Positions 19,558 through 28,171 of a stretch of DNA of 64,000 bases are shown in pieces; within the stretch, counting starts at the first letter, position 1; each line of letters begins with the position of its first letter. The position numbers were made by a program, and so were the translations under genes. The stretch is taken from NCBI RefSeq assembly GCF_002355215.1, contig NZ_AP014612.1:1426001-1490000 (forward strand), read 5' to 3'. Source of the stretch: Streptococcus troglodytae (GTDB lineage: Bacteria; Bacillota; Bacilli; Lactobacillales; Streptococcaceae). The notes below the pieces were generated by a model. The model did no database searches. It was not told the origin of the DNA and worked only from the letters and a program-made list of their open reading frames with translations.

Positions 19558-22497
19558 TTACTGCTGAGTAAATCGGCCAGTATAATCAATATTTTCATCC
19601 AAAGCATGAGATAATTTAGGCGATACACTAGTATATTGCCAAGCTGCCGCATTTGCATAATAATTAAAGGATTTAGCTTCTTCTTGAGTCATATAAGTAT
19701 ACCCTTTGGCATAATGAGCAATCCAAAAATTATTAATGCCAAACCTTGTAGTGTCTACTTGTCCACCGCGAATATCCAACCAACTAGCCATAGTATAATG
19801 AATCAGGTTGCTATAACCTTGACGCTTCATCTCATCTTGCCAAGCTTGAACATTATTATTAATATTATTCACCATAGAGGACTCTTCCATATCATTTACC
19901 ATGACAGTTGAAGCTCCCAAACCAAGGGATCTGGCTGCATTAGCAAAATAACGGGCTTCTTCTTGCGCCCCGGACACAGAAGTATAGTGAGCATAGTGGT
20001 ATGCAGAAACCTTAATACCGGCAGCTCTGGCATTGGCAATTTGAGAACTTGCATAAGGATTGATATAGCTTGTACCTTCTGTTAACTTAACAACCACTCC
20101 TTGAATACCTTGTTGTTTCAAACTACTGAATTCGGCCACAGAAATGATTCCATTGTGGCTACTAATATCAATAAAGTAAGATGGTAGAGCAACAGCAGGT
20201 TTGTCAGCATTCAAGCTATAGCTTCCAATATTGGTTCCGCTGCTAGTGCCATCAGTATAATCAACATAGACATGAATGTTATAATTTCCTTTAATATATT
20301 GATGATTTTTTTCATCAATGGTGACTGTTACCTTACCATCAATAATAGTTGATGAAACATACCAATGAAGGTTAGATTGATCAGCTTCTGACCAAGCAGC
20401 TATCCGAACTTCTTTGATCGCTTTACCACCCGCTTCTTGTTTAACAATCATATCTATCGTTCCTGCATTGGCATTATAATTTGAAGCAGCGATAGCAGCA
20501 TTCCTTGTCTCTGCAACATTAAAGCCATCGGTTGCTGCTAAGCCAACCGTTTTATTGTCAAATTTACTTTGTCCGTAGACATGAACATTATAATGGCCTG
20601 TTTCCCCATTATGATCAGCTAACTGAATTTGCGCTGCGTAGGTTCCATCGCCTTGTTTTGTTGCAGGAATCCATTGAATATCATCTTGATTGTTTTTATC
20701 TGTCCAGACAGGAATAACTACTGAGCTAATGTAAGCTGGCAGGTTAGAAACAGTCACTTTATAAAGAGCATCAGATTCTTTAGCAATATTAACCTTGGCA
20801 CTAGGCTGATTAATAGTTATCGTTCTGCCATTGAGTCCAACCATTTTCCCATCTTTAATGATATAAGTATGAATATGATAAAGCCCATAACCACTGTGGT
20901 TACTGTAAGCTGCAGTTGCCACCCCATCACTATTTGCACTATACCACTTGAGATCATCTTGACCATTTTGATCCGACCAAACGGCAAATCGTACTTTGGT
21001 ATAATCTGTAACCGTGTTTGAATCTAATTTGAGAGCAATGCCATCACTAGTTAAATCAGCTGAAACAGCATTTTTCTCAAGCGGTTTATTGATCTGATAA
21101 GCCCCTAAAATAGTACCAGAATTTGTCCCATCAGTGTAGTCTGTATAAACATGGACATTGTATTTATCTGAAGTATTTGAATGATTAGCGATATTAATCG
21201 TCACAGTTGCCTTATTGTCGACAATTTTTGGTGAATACCACTTAAGGTCATCTTGACCTTTATCTTCAGACCAAACAGCAATATTAACAGCAGATACAGT
21301 CTTTGTATCAGATGACCCTTCAACAACAACATCAAAGGTCGTTTTATTTTGGTCATAATTAGCAACAGTTATCCTTGCATTGGGCCTAGTATCATTGCGG
21401 TCAAAACCAGAACTAACAGCTAAGCCAATTTGAGATTGGGTTACTGTGCTGTAGCCGTAAATATGAGCTTCATAATGTCCCAAATCATTCTTGTGATTTT
21501 GAGTATCAATCAAAACCTTATAACTGCCATCATCAGCCTTGCTGGCATTATACCATTTAAGATCATCTTGACCATTTTGATCTGACCAGACAGGCACCAT
21601 GATGCTGCTGATAGTATTAGGAACATTAGAAACGGTTAACTCAAAACTCGTTGCTGATTTTCTTTGAATATTAGTTTGTACCTGAGGTTGAGCAATTGTA
21701 AGAGCTGTTGCGTTAAGTCCTATCATCTTGCCATTTTGATTGGCATAAGTATGAACATAATAGGTCCCATACTCGCGATGATTCTTGAATTCGGCATAGG
21801 CCGCTCCCATATTATTTGCCGTATACCATTTAAGATCATCTTGATCATTTCGAGCTGACCAGACAGCAAATTGAATCTTAGTGTTTCGAGCGATTTGACC
21901 GTTATACTGTAGCTTAATCCCTTTTTCTTCCACTACAGCACTTGTGACTTCTTGTGCCTGTGTTTGCTTTTCTTGTGTAAGAGAAGAACGAGCTTGTACG
22001 CTGCTTGCTGCAGTCATTTTATTAGAAAGACGTTTGGCATCAGTTTGTTGATCCAAAGGAGCAGATGATGTTGATTGTAATTGATCTGCAGTAGGAGCAG
22101 TTTCTGCTTCTACAGAGGGAACAGTCGAAATCTGATCAGCAGTCTGCACAGAACTAGCAGTACTTGCTTGAGACGGAGCTGTTTCAGTCTCATTTGCTTT
22201 GGCAGGTGAGCCATTTGTGGCCGCTTTCATAGAGGAAACAGTTGTCTCAGACGTACTTGTTATCGGATTAGATTGTTCCTGTGTTTGCTGCAATTGGACA
22301 GTGCTGTCTTGTCCATTATTGCTGACTTCCTGACTTATCTGTGCTGTTGTCACTGGTGATTCAGATATTGATGTCGCATCAGAAGAAATAATTTCTGATG
22401 CACTTAGGGATTGGTTTTGCTCATCCGCAGATACTGTATTAGCAGCCATAAATAGGGTCAATGCTAATGGAATCATCAAATAAGTTTTGCTTTTCAT
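19558..22497 (-). CDS. atlA: Autolysin AtlA (Bsp-repeat GH25 muramidase)
   Basis: The major secreted autolysin of S. mutans, needed for cell separation, biofilm and surface-protein maturation. 979 residues: signal peptide (MKSKTYLMIPLALTLFMAANTVSADE), a Ser/Thr/Gln-rich region to about residue 190, six Bsp-like repeats each with a D-D-L-K-W-Y motif, then a C-terminal GH25 domain beginning YFIDISSHNG with the DMEES catalytic pair. The repeats fall into two similar blocks of three. The length matches the known protein. The lipoprotein gene follows at 20 bases. Confidence 0.96.
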   Translation of the reverse strand: MKSKTYLMIPLALTLFMAANTVSADEQNQSLSASEIISSDATSISESPVTTAQISQEVSNNGQDSTVQLQQTQEQSNPITSTSETTVSSMKAATNGSPAKANETETAPSQASTASSVQTADQISTVPSVEAETAPTADQLQSTSSAPLDQQTDAKRLSNKMTAASSVQARSSLTQEKQTQAQEVTSAVVEEKGIKLQYNGQIARNTKIQFAVWSARNDQDDLKWYTANNMGAAYAEFKNHREYGTYYVHTYANQNGKMIGLNATALTIAQPQVQTNIQRKSATSFELTVSNVPNTISSIMVPVWSDQNGQDDLKWYNASKADDGSYKVLIDTQNHKNDLGHYEAHIYGYSTVTQSQIGLAVSSGFDRNDTRPNARITVANYDQNKTTFDVVVEGSSDTKTVSAVNIAVWSEDKGQDDLKWYSPKIVDNKATVTINIANHSNTSDKYNVHVYTDYTDGTNSGTILGAYQINKPLEKNAVSADLTSDGIALKLDSNTVTDYTKVRFAVWSDQNGQDDLKWYSANSDGVATAAYSNHSGYGLYHIHTYIIKDGKMVGLNGRTITINQPSAKVNIAKESDALYKVTVSNLPAYISSVVIPVWTDKNNQDDIQWIPATKQGDGTYAAQIQLADHNGETGHYNVHVYGQSKFDNKTVGLAATDGFNVAETRNAAIAASNYNANAGTIDMIVKQEAGGKAIKEVRIAAWSEADQSNLHWYVSSTIIDGKVTVTIDEKNHQYIKGNYNIHVYVDYTDGTSSGTNIGSYSLNADKPAVALPSYFIDISSHNGIISVAEFSSLKQQGIQGVVVKLTEGTSYINPYASSQIANARAAGIKVSAYHYAHYTSVSGAQEEARYFANAARSLGLGASTVMVNDMEESSMVNNINNNVQAWQDEMKRQGYSNLIHYTMASWLDIRGGQVDTTRFGINNFWIAHYAKGYTYMTQEEAKSFNYYANAAAWQYTSVSPKLSHALDENIDYTGRFTQQ

Positions 22498-22742
22498 TCT
22501 TTTCCTAATTTCCTTAAAATATTATTTGTTCATTATATCATGTTTATCAGGACGTCTCAAGATTAAGCATTGTGCTATATATATTCCAATAATTGTGTCA
22601 TAAAATAATATACACTCTATAAGGCTGTTTTTTATCATTACAAGAGTATATGATTCCCTTTCTCACTGCACGCAGAAATCTTATCTCACAAAAGGAGCTC
22701 CTTTTCTATTTCATTACTCAATAGAAACCAAGAGTTCTACTT

Positions 22743-23240
22743 TTAAGCCAACCTTTCTTGTAATTTTTCTACAAAAAGATAGGCAGCAGGACAAATAAGA
22801 GTATTTTGGATAGTCAGATGGTTAATTTGATAAATTTTTTTACGATCTGTATGGGGAAATTCACGGCAGGCCTTGGGGCGAATATCATAGATAGAACAGA
22901 GATTATCCTCTCCTAAAAATGGGCAGGGCATAGACTTAAAAACCTTGTCATTGTCTTCGTCCACACGCAAATACATATCCTCAAAGATCGGGAGTCTCAT
23001 GCGAAAATGCTTTGCAATACGACTGATGTCTGCCTCTGTAAAGAGCGGCCCCAGAGTTTTGCAGCAGTTAGCACACTTAGTACAGTCAATTTCCTTAAAA
23101 ACTTCTGTATGAACCTCCTGAACGATACTATCTAAATTTTTAGGTGCTTTTTTCTTAAGAGTCGCTAGAAATTTGCGGTGTTCTTTCTGTTTCTGTAGTG
23201 CTAATTGGTGGTATTTTTCGATGTCAATTTCTTGTGTCAT
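22743..23240 (-). CDS. YkgJ-family cysteine-cluster protein
   Basis: 165 residues with eight or so cysteines in the YkgJ (CxxCxxCC) pattern. DCTKCANCCKTLGPLF near residue 53, MPCPFLGEDNLCSIYDIRPKACREFP and a late ICPAAYLF indicate a zinc or iron-sulfur binding domain. Function is unknown in the family. It lies upstream of atlA on the same strand with a gap of over 200 bases, so co-transcription is uncertain. It marks the last ordinary gene before the accessory island. Confidence 0.85.
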   Translation of the reverse strand: MTQEIDIEKYHQLALQKQKEHRKFLATLKKKAPKNLDSIVQEVHTEVFKEIDCTKCANCCKTLGPLFTEADISRIAKHFRMRLPIFEDMYLRVDEDNDKVFKSMPCPFLGEDNLCSIYDIRPKACREFPHTDRKKIYQINHLTIQNTLICPAAYLFVEKLQERLA

Positions 23241-23322
23241 TATTATACTTTCTTTAATTCTAGTCCTTGAAATTATATCATTTTCTTTCTGTCATTTCAT
23301 CTAAAATTTGGGAGAAACACTC

Positions 23323-23698
23323 ACGCTTAATATCAGGCTAGTATCAAATTTGAAAAATCATTTCAGCGAAGTGGAACCTGAGGTGATTCAGAATAAAAAA
23401 TCAGTATTTCTGATAAAAAATAGTTATCCCTCCATGGTAGTGATGAGTTTAGAATAATACTTTTTACTAACAGATAAGCTTGAAAACAAACTTGATGAAG
23501 CTGACAAACGAACTGTCACTACAGCTAAGAGATTTTCTACCGATGATGTTTTTAAGAGAGTAAGAAACAGAACTAATGGAAAATAGACAATTCATATTAT
23601 CTATCCTGCCTTAATCATATCTTCTGTGTTATCGTTGAATCTACCAAAAAAATGCAGCTTATTTTTATAGTAAAAGAAATTTAGATGACCTGTTTTGA
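23323..23698 (+). pseudogene. Remnant of a Phd/YefM-type antitoxin and its toxin
   Basis: One frame reads LVSNLKNHFSEVEPEVIQNKKSVFLIKNSYPSMVVMSLE, then TAA at 23455-23457, then in the same frame YFLLTDKLENKLDEADKRTV to RVRNRTNGK with a stop at 23584. This is a Phd/YefM-like antitoxin with a GAA-to-TAA nonsense change, and its expected start is ACG instead of ATG. Directly after it a toxin-like tail ends AAYFYSKRNLDDLF, reached only if one A is added to the run near 23646-23652. No intact start or full toxin is left. Toxin family not identified. Confidence 0.6.
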
Positions 23699-23800
23699 CA
23701 AACCAAAAAAGCACTCAGAAAAATAAGTACTTTTATTCATATTTAACATAGGGTATTATAAATAGTGCTGCCAAAGTCTGAAAACGTTTTAATTGTTATT

Positions 23801-24205
23801 TTATGATTTTCTTTCAATACATGCTTCAAGATAACCAAGAAGAGAATTGTAAATTTTTTCAGCTGTTCCAGCCTGCCATTGGTAAATATTCCCTTCTGAA
23901 TCTGAAATAATAATAATATCATCAATATGTAGATCTTCCACTATAAATTTATCATTGGGAAAATTATCATATAATTGACGCGCTTCCAGTGTAGTCAAAA
24001 TGACATCACAAAATTCATCTGTATTTAATCCCATCCACTCAGTTCCATAAAAACTGATAGAACCAAATTTTTTTAGATATTCTTTAAAGTCATCTGAAAA
24101 TTGTAACCCCAATCTGCTTTCTGCATTTATTATTTGTTCTTCGCTTGCTGGTTGAGTCTTATAAAGATTGGGAATTAAACTTATTTTATCTGATAATACT
24201 GTCAT
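23801..24205 (-). CDS. SUKH (SMI1/KNR4) family immunity protein
   Basis: 134 residues. The SMI1/KNR4 pattern is clear: ASEEQIINAESRLGLQFSDDFKEYLKKFGSI near the start, an acidic middle (TDEFCDVILTTLEARQ), then DIIIISDSEGNIYQWQAG. SUKH proteins commonly neutralise nuclease toxins. The ATG at 24205 follows the toxin stop by one base and uses the GGAG just before it, so toxin and immunity are translationally coupled. It is therefore the likely antidote of the LHH nuclease upstream, by position and family, untested. Confidence 0.85.
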   Translation of the reverse strand: MTVLSDKISLIPNLYKTQPASEEQIINAESRLGLQFSDDFKEYLKKFGSISFYGTEWMGLNTDEFCDVILTTLEARQLYDNFPNDKFIVEDLHIDDIIIISDSEGNIYQWQAGTAEKIYNSLLGYLEACIERKS

Positions 24206-24206
24206 A

Positions 24207-24803
24207 TTAAACTCCTTCTGCAACTGCTTTTAATATAGTTCTTTTATCTGCTTCAAAAGGTATACCATGATCAACACCTGCTTTATTAGGATTATGCAGC
24301 ATTTTATCATAGCCATTTTGTGTATGCTCTTCCTTAGTCAAAAGTGCATAATGTCCACCCTCAACTTGACCGATATGATGAACCTCCAAAATCTTACCAT
24401 CTTTTTTTAGTGACAAACCCTGTTCAGCACGTTCTTGATTGGTTCTTCCCTGAACATCTACTGGTTGTTTCATTTCTAAATCTTTTGGCACAAGAACAAA
24501 TCGATCTTTACCATCGGCAGTTTCTCCAAATTTCATAGGCGCTAAGTTTAATTCATGATAATGCTTTAATTCTTGAAAATTGTACATAGTATCTAAAACT
24601 GACTTTGGGAGCCCCCAAGCCCTGCCAATAATAAATTTATCGGTTAACCCAAGCCCGTCATAAGAATAATCAGTGTTGTTTTCCGTTTTCCCAATTCTTT
24701 TATCCGAATCAACTCTATTTCCAGACAATTCACCCGATTTTCTATTGATTTCATTAGCAGATGTTTTTATTTCGCTAGTTGGTTTTGCTAAGTTCTCTAT
24801 CAT
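24207..24803 (-). CDS. LHH-type HNH/EndoVII nuclease toxin
   Basis: 198 residues. The C-terminal part carries the LHH nuclease signature: LEVHHIGQVEGGHYALLTKEEHTQ near residue 140, then LHNPNKAGVDHG, in place of the usual [LI]HH and downstream His. The N-terminus is polar and disordered-looking, with no signal peptide and no LXG/WXG domain, so it is not a classical type VII effector. Its ATG overlaps the HerA ATPase stop by four bases (ATGA) and the SUKH gene follows after one base. It is probably a toxin module attached to the ATPase operon; target and delivery are unknown. Confidence 0.8.
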   Translation of the reverse strand: MIENLAKPTSEIKTSANEINRKSGELSGNRVDSDKRIGKTENNTDYSYDGLGLTDKFIIGRAWGLPKSVLDTMYNFQELKHYHELNLAPMKFGETADGKDRFVLVPKDLEMKQPVDVQGRTNQERAEQGLSLKKDGKILEVHHIGQVEGGHYALLTKEEHTQNGYDKMLHNPNKAGVDHGIPFEADKRTILKAVAEGV

Positions 24804-27800
24804 AAAATTCCTCCTTTTGCAGCCCAGTCCTGAAAAGCTGGTTCATCTTTTAATTCATAGAGATAATAATAAATCATTGTTGCTTGGATAAGGTCGCGTT
24901 TGGTTTGTTCTTGAACCCAAAGAGGCAAATGTGTTGCAATTGTTTCACTAAGAGTTATAGTCAATTCTTGATAATCTTTCGTCTTTTTAGATTTTTCACG
25001 AACTGCCTCAACTAACTCTGGATATAGTTGACTAGAAATTTTAGCATAGTCGTGCATACTAATTTCCTTATGTGGTTTCGTGAGCCAATCTATAATTCGA
25101 TGTTTTGTCAATGTATCAATAGTTAAATGGTCAATCAGTTCTCGAATTTCTTTCACTGACATAGCTTCTTCAAGATGCTCACTTTGACTTAAAAGCTCTA
25201 TGATAGCAAGTTTATCCGTTGTGTCATCATAAGTTTTGTTCGTACGATTATACTGATAAAGTTGATTTGCTCCTTCAAATTTATCAATTTTACACAAGAT
25301 TGGTTCAATCCATTCATTTTGATAAAGTGCTGCAACACCCTTGGGAAGTTTAGCTAGTTCTGTAATTTGATCATCATTGAGATTAGCTGATTTTCCAACC
25401 AGCTCTCTGTCAGAAAAATCTGGCAAACGCATAATCATTTTTGTATTGGTATTTCGAATAACAGCCATATCCATCAAACCAGGAGCTTGATCGGCAATGA
25501 TAAATCCTTCACCATACGTCCGCATTTCAGCAATTCCGTTAGCAATCATTTCAACGCTCTTGCCAACAAGATTGCTGCCTTCCATGGATTGTTCATTTGA
25601 AGTTCGTTTTAAAATATTATGAGCTTCTTCAAGAACGGTTACGTGTTTCAAAGGATTGTTCAAACTATCTGTATGAGTCATGCGATATTCTTGCAGCTTT
25701 AAGACCAACATTCCCATAATGAGTGACTTTGTTTCCGTTGAACCAACACGACTTAAATCGATAATCACATTTTTATCAAATAATTCTTCGTCAGTAATGG
25801 CTTGATTGGTAAAAATCATACCGTTAATCCCATTTGTTAATGACTCTAAACGTGTAAGCAATGACCCTTTATAAGCGCCTTTATTTTCATTATCATATTC
25901 GCTGGAATCAATGATTTCCTTGATATTTCGTGTGACATCTGCAAAGGTTGGATAAAGATCGCCGTAAGAATTTACCGATTTTAATAAATCCCAGCCACTG
26001 TCCTCATAAGCCTTTTCAACAGCATTTTTGAGAACTGCAGGCATAGCGGCATACATTGGCCAACATACATTGAAAATTTCAATCAGTCTATCCAAATGCT
26101 CCAAAACATGAATTCCTTTTGGAAAGGCAAATGGATTAATACGCAACAGATCACTGAGTTCTGGATTGGTTCCATATACAGAAACGTTCTCATCATTTCC
26201 AAAAATATGTTTATACTCACCTTTTGCCGGTTCAACGACAAGGAATTTCACACCGTGTTTGCGGACTTCATCCAAAATCTTGTAAACTGTATTGCTTTTA
26301 CCTGTTCCAGTACTCCCAGAGATAAAAGTATGAGAAGCTAAAGAGTTTAGACTAATCCTAGCATCTAGCTGCTCAGTATGGTTCATATGGAAAATTTTTC
26401 CTAATTTAACAAAGTCTCCTTCTGTCTCTTCATAAGAATTAATATTACGACCAAACTCTGCACATTCAAAAACCGGAAGTCCAGCAATTGATTTTTGTGG
26501 AAAATTGAGTGAATAAGCCAGTTCCTTTCCAGACAAAGCGGTTGTTGCAGTCACAACGGCCGGATAGACACTGAAAGATTCATCATTTTCTAAAAGAGCT
26601 GGATTGAGTGCAAACATAGGATGCCGCAAATCTTTTAAGTAACCAACAATTTCATTAGCTTTAGCTTGTTCTTCTTGAACATCTCCACGCCACAAATTAA
26701 CAACAGTCTGAGACATATGAGATTCTTCCCCTTGCGTTAAAGCGAGATAGGAATAGGCTACATTGTTAGCAACAGTTTGGTCTTCACTAAGAATATAGGC
26801 TGCGAAGTCCCACATACCAAGAGCGGTACTTTTCTCTAAGCGCTTCATTTGTTCTTCTAACAGCTCAAGCGCATGTTTAATATTATGATTGGTAAAAGAT
26901 TGGGTAATCCCTTCATTTTTGCCAATAGTTGCGGTTACATTAGATGTACGAGCAAAATTGGCACCAAAGTTCATGCCAAAGTTAAGAGCTTTTGAAGCAC
27001 CTGTAGCTAAAGCAGTTGATTTTGAGAATGCATTACCAGCAGATTCTGCAACAGATTTTGTGATTCCTTTTGCAACTGACTTACCTTTAGAGGTAAACCA
27101 ACTTTTTGTAGCTGAAATACCAGTTCCTTTAAAACCTACTGAAGCTGACAATGAGTCACCCTCTCCTTTAGATTTATTATTTGTTTTTGTTGTACTGGTA
27201 CCCTCTGTTTCTGTTATTCCTTCCGTATTTGTCTGTCCACTGGTATCCGTAACAGATGAATTTGTCCCAGTCTGGGTTCCAGCACTGGCACCAACGTTAA
27301 TGCCGACTGTTGCTGCTGAACCACGCGCATCAGCTTCTGTATAAGTGTAATTAGTCTGCCAAGAAGCATAAGGAGCTAAATCAGAATAAATCTGCGATAA
27401 GGTCAATTTCCTTTCAGCAATATCCTGAATCGGTGTGGCTAAAAGTACTAAAATATATTCTTGCTGAGCTGTTGTTGGAATGATACCATCTAGCAACTTC
27501 TCAATGGTCTGACTAACGAATTTTTCAGATTTTTCAGTTGGAACATTAGAAGCAGTTGCCACAGAATAATGTGCATTATTATTAAAGCAAGGTAGCTTTC
27601 CTCGTCCAATCTCTTTCCAAGAAGAACCTGGAAAATTTCCTTGAATAGCAGATTCAAGTCTTCTTCGATAGCTTTCAATATCAACATTATTATCAGCATT
27701 GTCAATATTAGTAATGGCTAGATAAACATCTGTTTTAATAACTTTGCGATGGAAAACTAAAGAGATGTTACAAGCATCATTGGATAATACTTCATAAACA

Positions 27801-28156
27801 TTAACCAATTTTTCAAGACTATTTTCTTTTTTGTCAATTACCCATTTGGTGATATTAATGTAGCGAATATTATTAGATGATCTAAAATCTTCACCATACT
27901 CAGTTTCTTTCTCTACTGGAATATAAAGATCTTCAATTTGCGAGAGATAGGCATTATAAATTTCTACCGCATTAGCAGCTAACAAACGATTGGTTAATTC
28001 TTCTGTCTCAGCTCCTGTCATATTGGGAAAATCTGATAAAAACTCTTCACGTTTAGCTTGTACTTGCTCTAACTGCTCTGGACTAAGAGCCGACAGTTTT
28101 GCAACAGTATCAGCCCCTTTTCCAGCTACTTTTCTGATAACATTCTTAATCCCCAT
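24800..28156 (-). CDS. Large HerA/VirB4-like ATPase (DUF87 type)
   Basis: 1118 residues. The C-terminal half is a HerA/FtsK-superfamily motor: Walker A in SGSTGTGKSNTVYKIL near residue 615, Walker B HVTVLEEAHNIL near 842, and a sensor-like IADQAPGLMDMAVIRNTNTKMIMRLPD. The N-terminal half is unlike HerA. A conserved-looking alpha/beta region is followed, around residues 270-400, by a Ser/Gly/Thr/Lys low-complexity stretch with alternating small and charged residues. No signal peptide is seen. The gene is coupled to the toxin gene by an ATGA overlap and follows the dynamin-like gene by 15 bases. It may translocate DNA or protein; its role is not known. Confidence 0.85.
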   Translation of the reverse strand: MGIKNVIRKVAGKGADTVAKLSALSPEQLEQVQAKREEFLSDFPNMTGAETEELTNRLLAANAVEIYNAYLSQIEDLYIPVEKETEYGEDFRSSNNIRYINITKWVIDKKENSLEKLVNVYEVLSNDACNISLVFHRKVIKTDVYLAITNIDNADNNVDIESYRRRLESAIQGNFPGSSWKEIGRGKLPCFNNNAHYSVATASNVPTEKSEKFVSQTIEKLLDGIIPTTAQQEYILVLLATPIQDIAERKLTLSQIYSDLAPYASWQTNYTYTEADARGSAATVGINVGASAGTQTGTNSSVTDTSGQTNTEGITETEGTSTTKTNNKSKGEGDSLSASVGFKGTGISATKSWFTSKGKSVAKGITKSVAESAGNAFSKSTALATGASKALNFGMNFGANFARTSNVTATIGKNEGITQSFTNHNIKHALELLEEQMKRLEKSTALGMWDFAAYILSEDQTVANNVAYSYLALTQGEESHMSQTVVNLWRGDVQEEQAKANEIVGYLKDLRHPMFALNPALLENDESFSVYPAVVTATTALSGKELAYSLNFPQKSIAGLPVFECAEFGRNINSYEETEGDFVKLGKIFHMNHTEQLDARISLNSLASHTFISGSTGTGKSNTVYKILDEVRKHGVKFLVVEPAKGEYKHIFGNDENVSVYGTNPELSDLLRINPFAFPKGIHVLEHLDRLIEIFNVCWPMYAAMPAVLKNAVEKAYEDSGWDLLKSVNSYGDLYPTFADVTRNIKEIIDSSEYDNENKGAYKGSLLTRLESLTNGINGMIFTNQAITDEELFDKNVIIDLSRVGSTETKSLIMGMLVLKLQEYRMTHTDSLNNPLKHVTVLEEAHNILKRTSNEQSMEGSNLVGKSVEMIANGIAEMRTYGEGFIIADQAPGLMDMAVIRNTNTKMIMRLPDFSDRELVGKSANLNDDQITELAKLPKGVAALYQNEWIEPILCKIDKFEGANQLYQYNRTNKTYDDTTDKLAIIELLSQSEHLEEAMSVKEIRELIDHLTIDTLTKHRIIDWLTKPHKEISMHDYAKISSQLYPELVEAVREKSKKTKDYQELTITLSETIATHLPLWVQEQTKRDLIQATMIYYYLYELKDEPAFQDWAAKGGIL

Positions 28157-28171
28157 TATTTAATCCTCTAA

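Noticed and set aside
24200..24803. Classical type VII (LXG) effector
   Set aside because: The nuclease has no LXG or WXG domain, and no EssC-type or small WXG100 genes are nearby.
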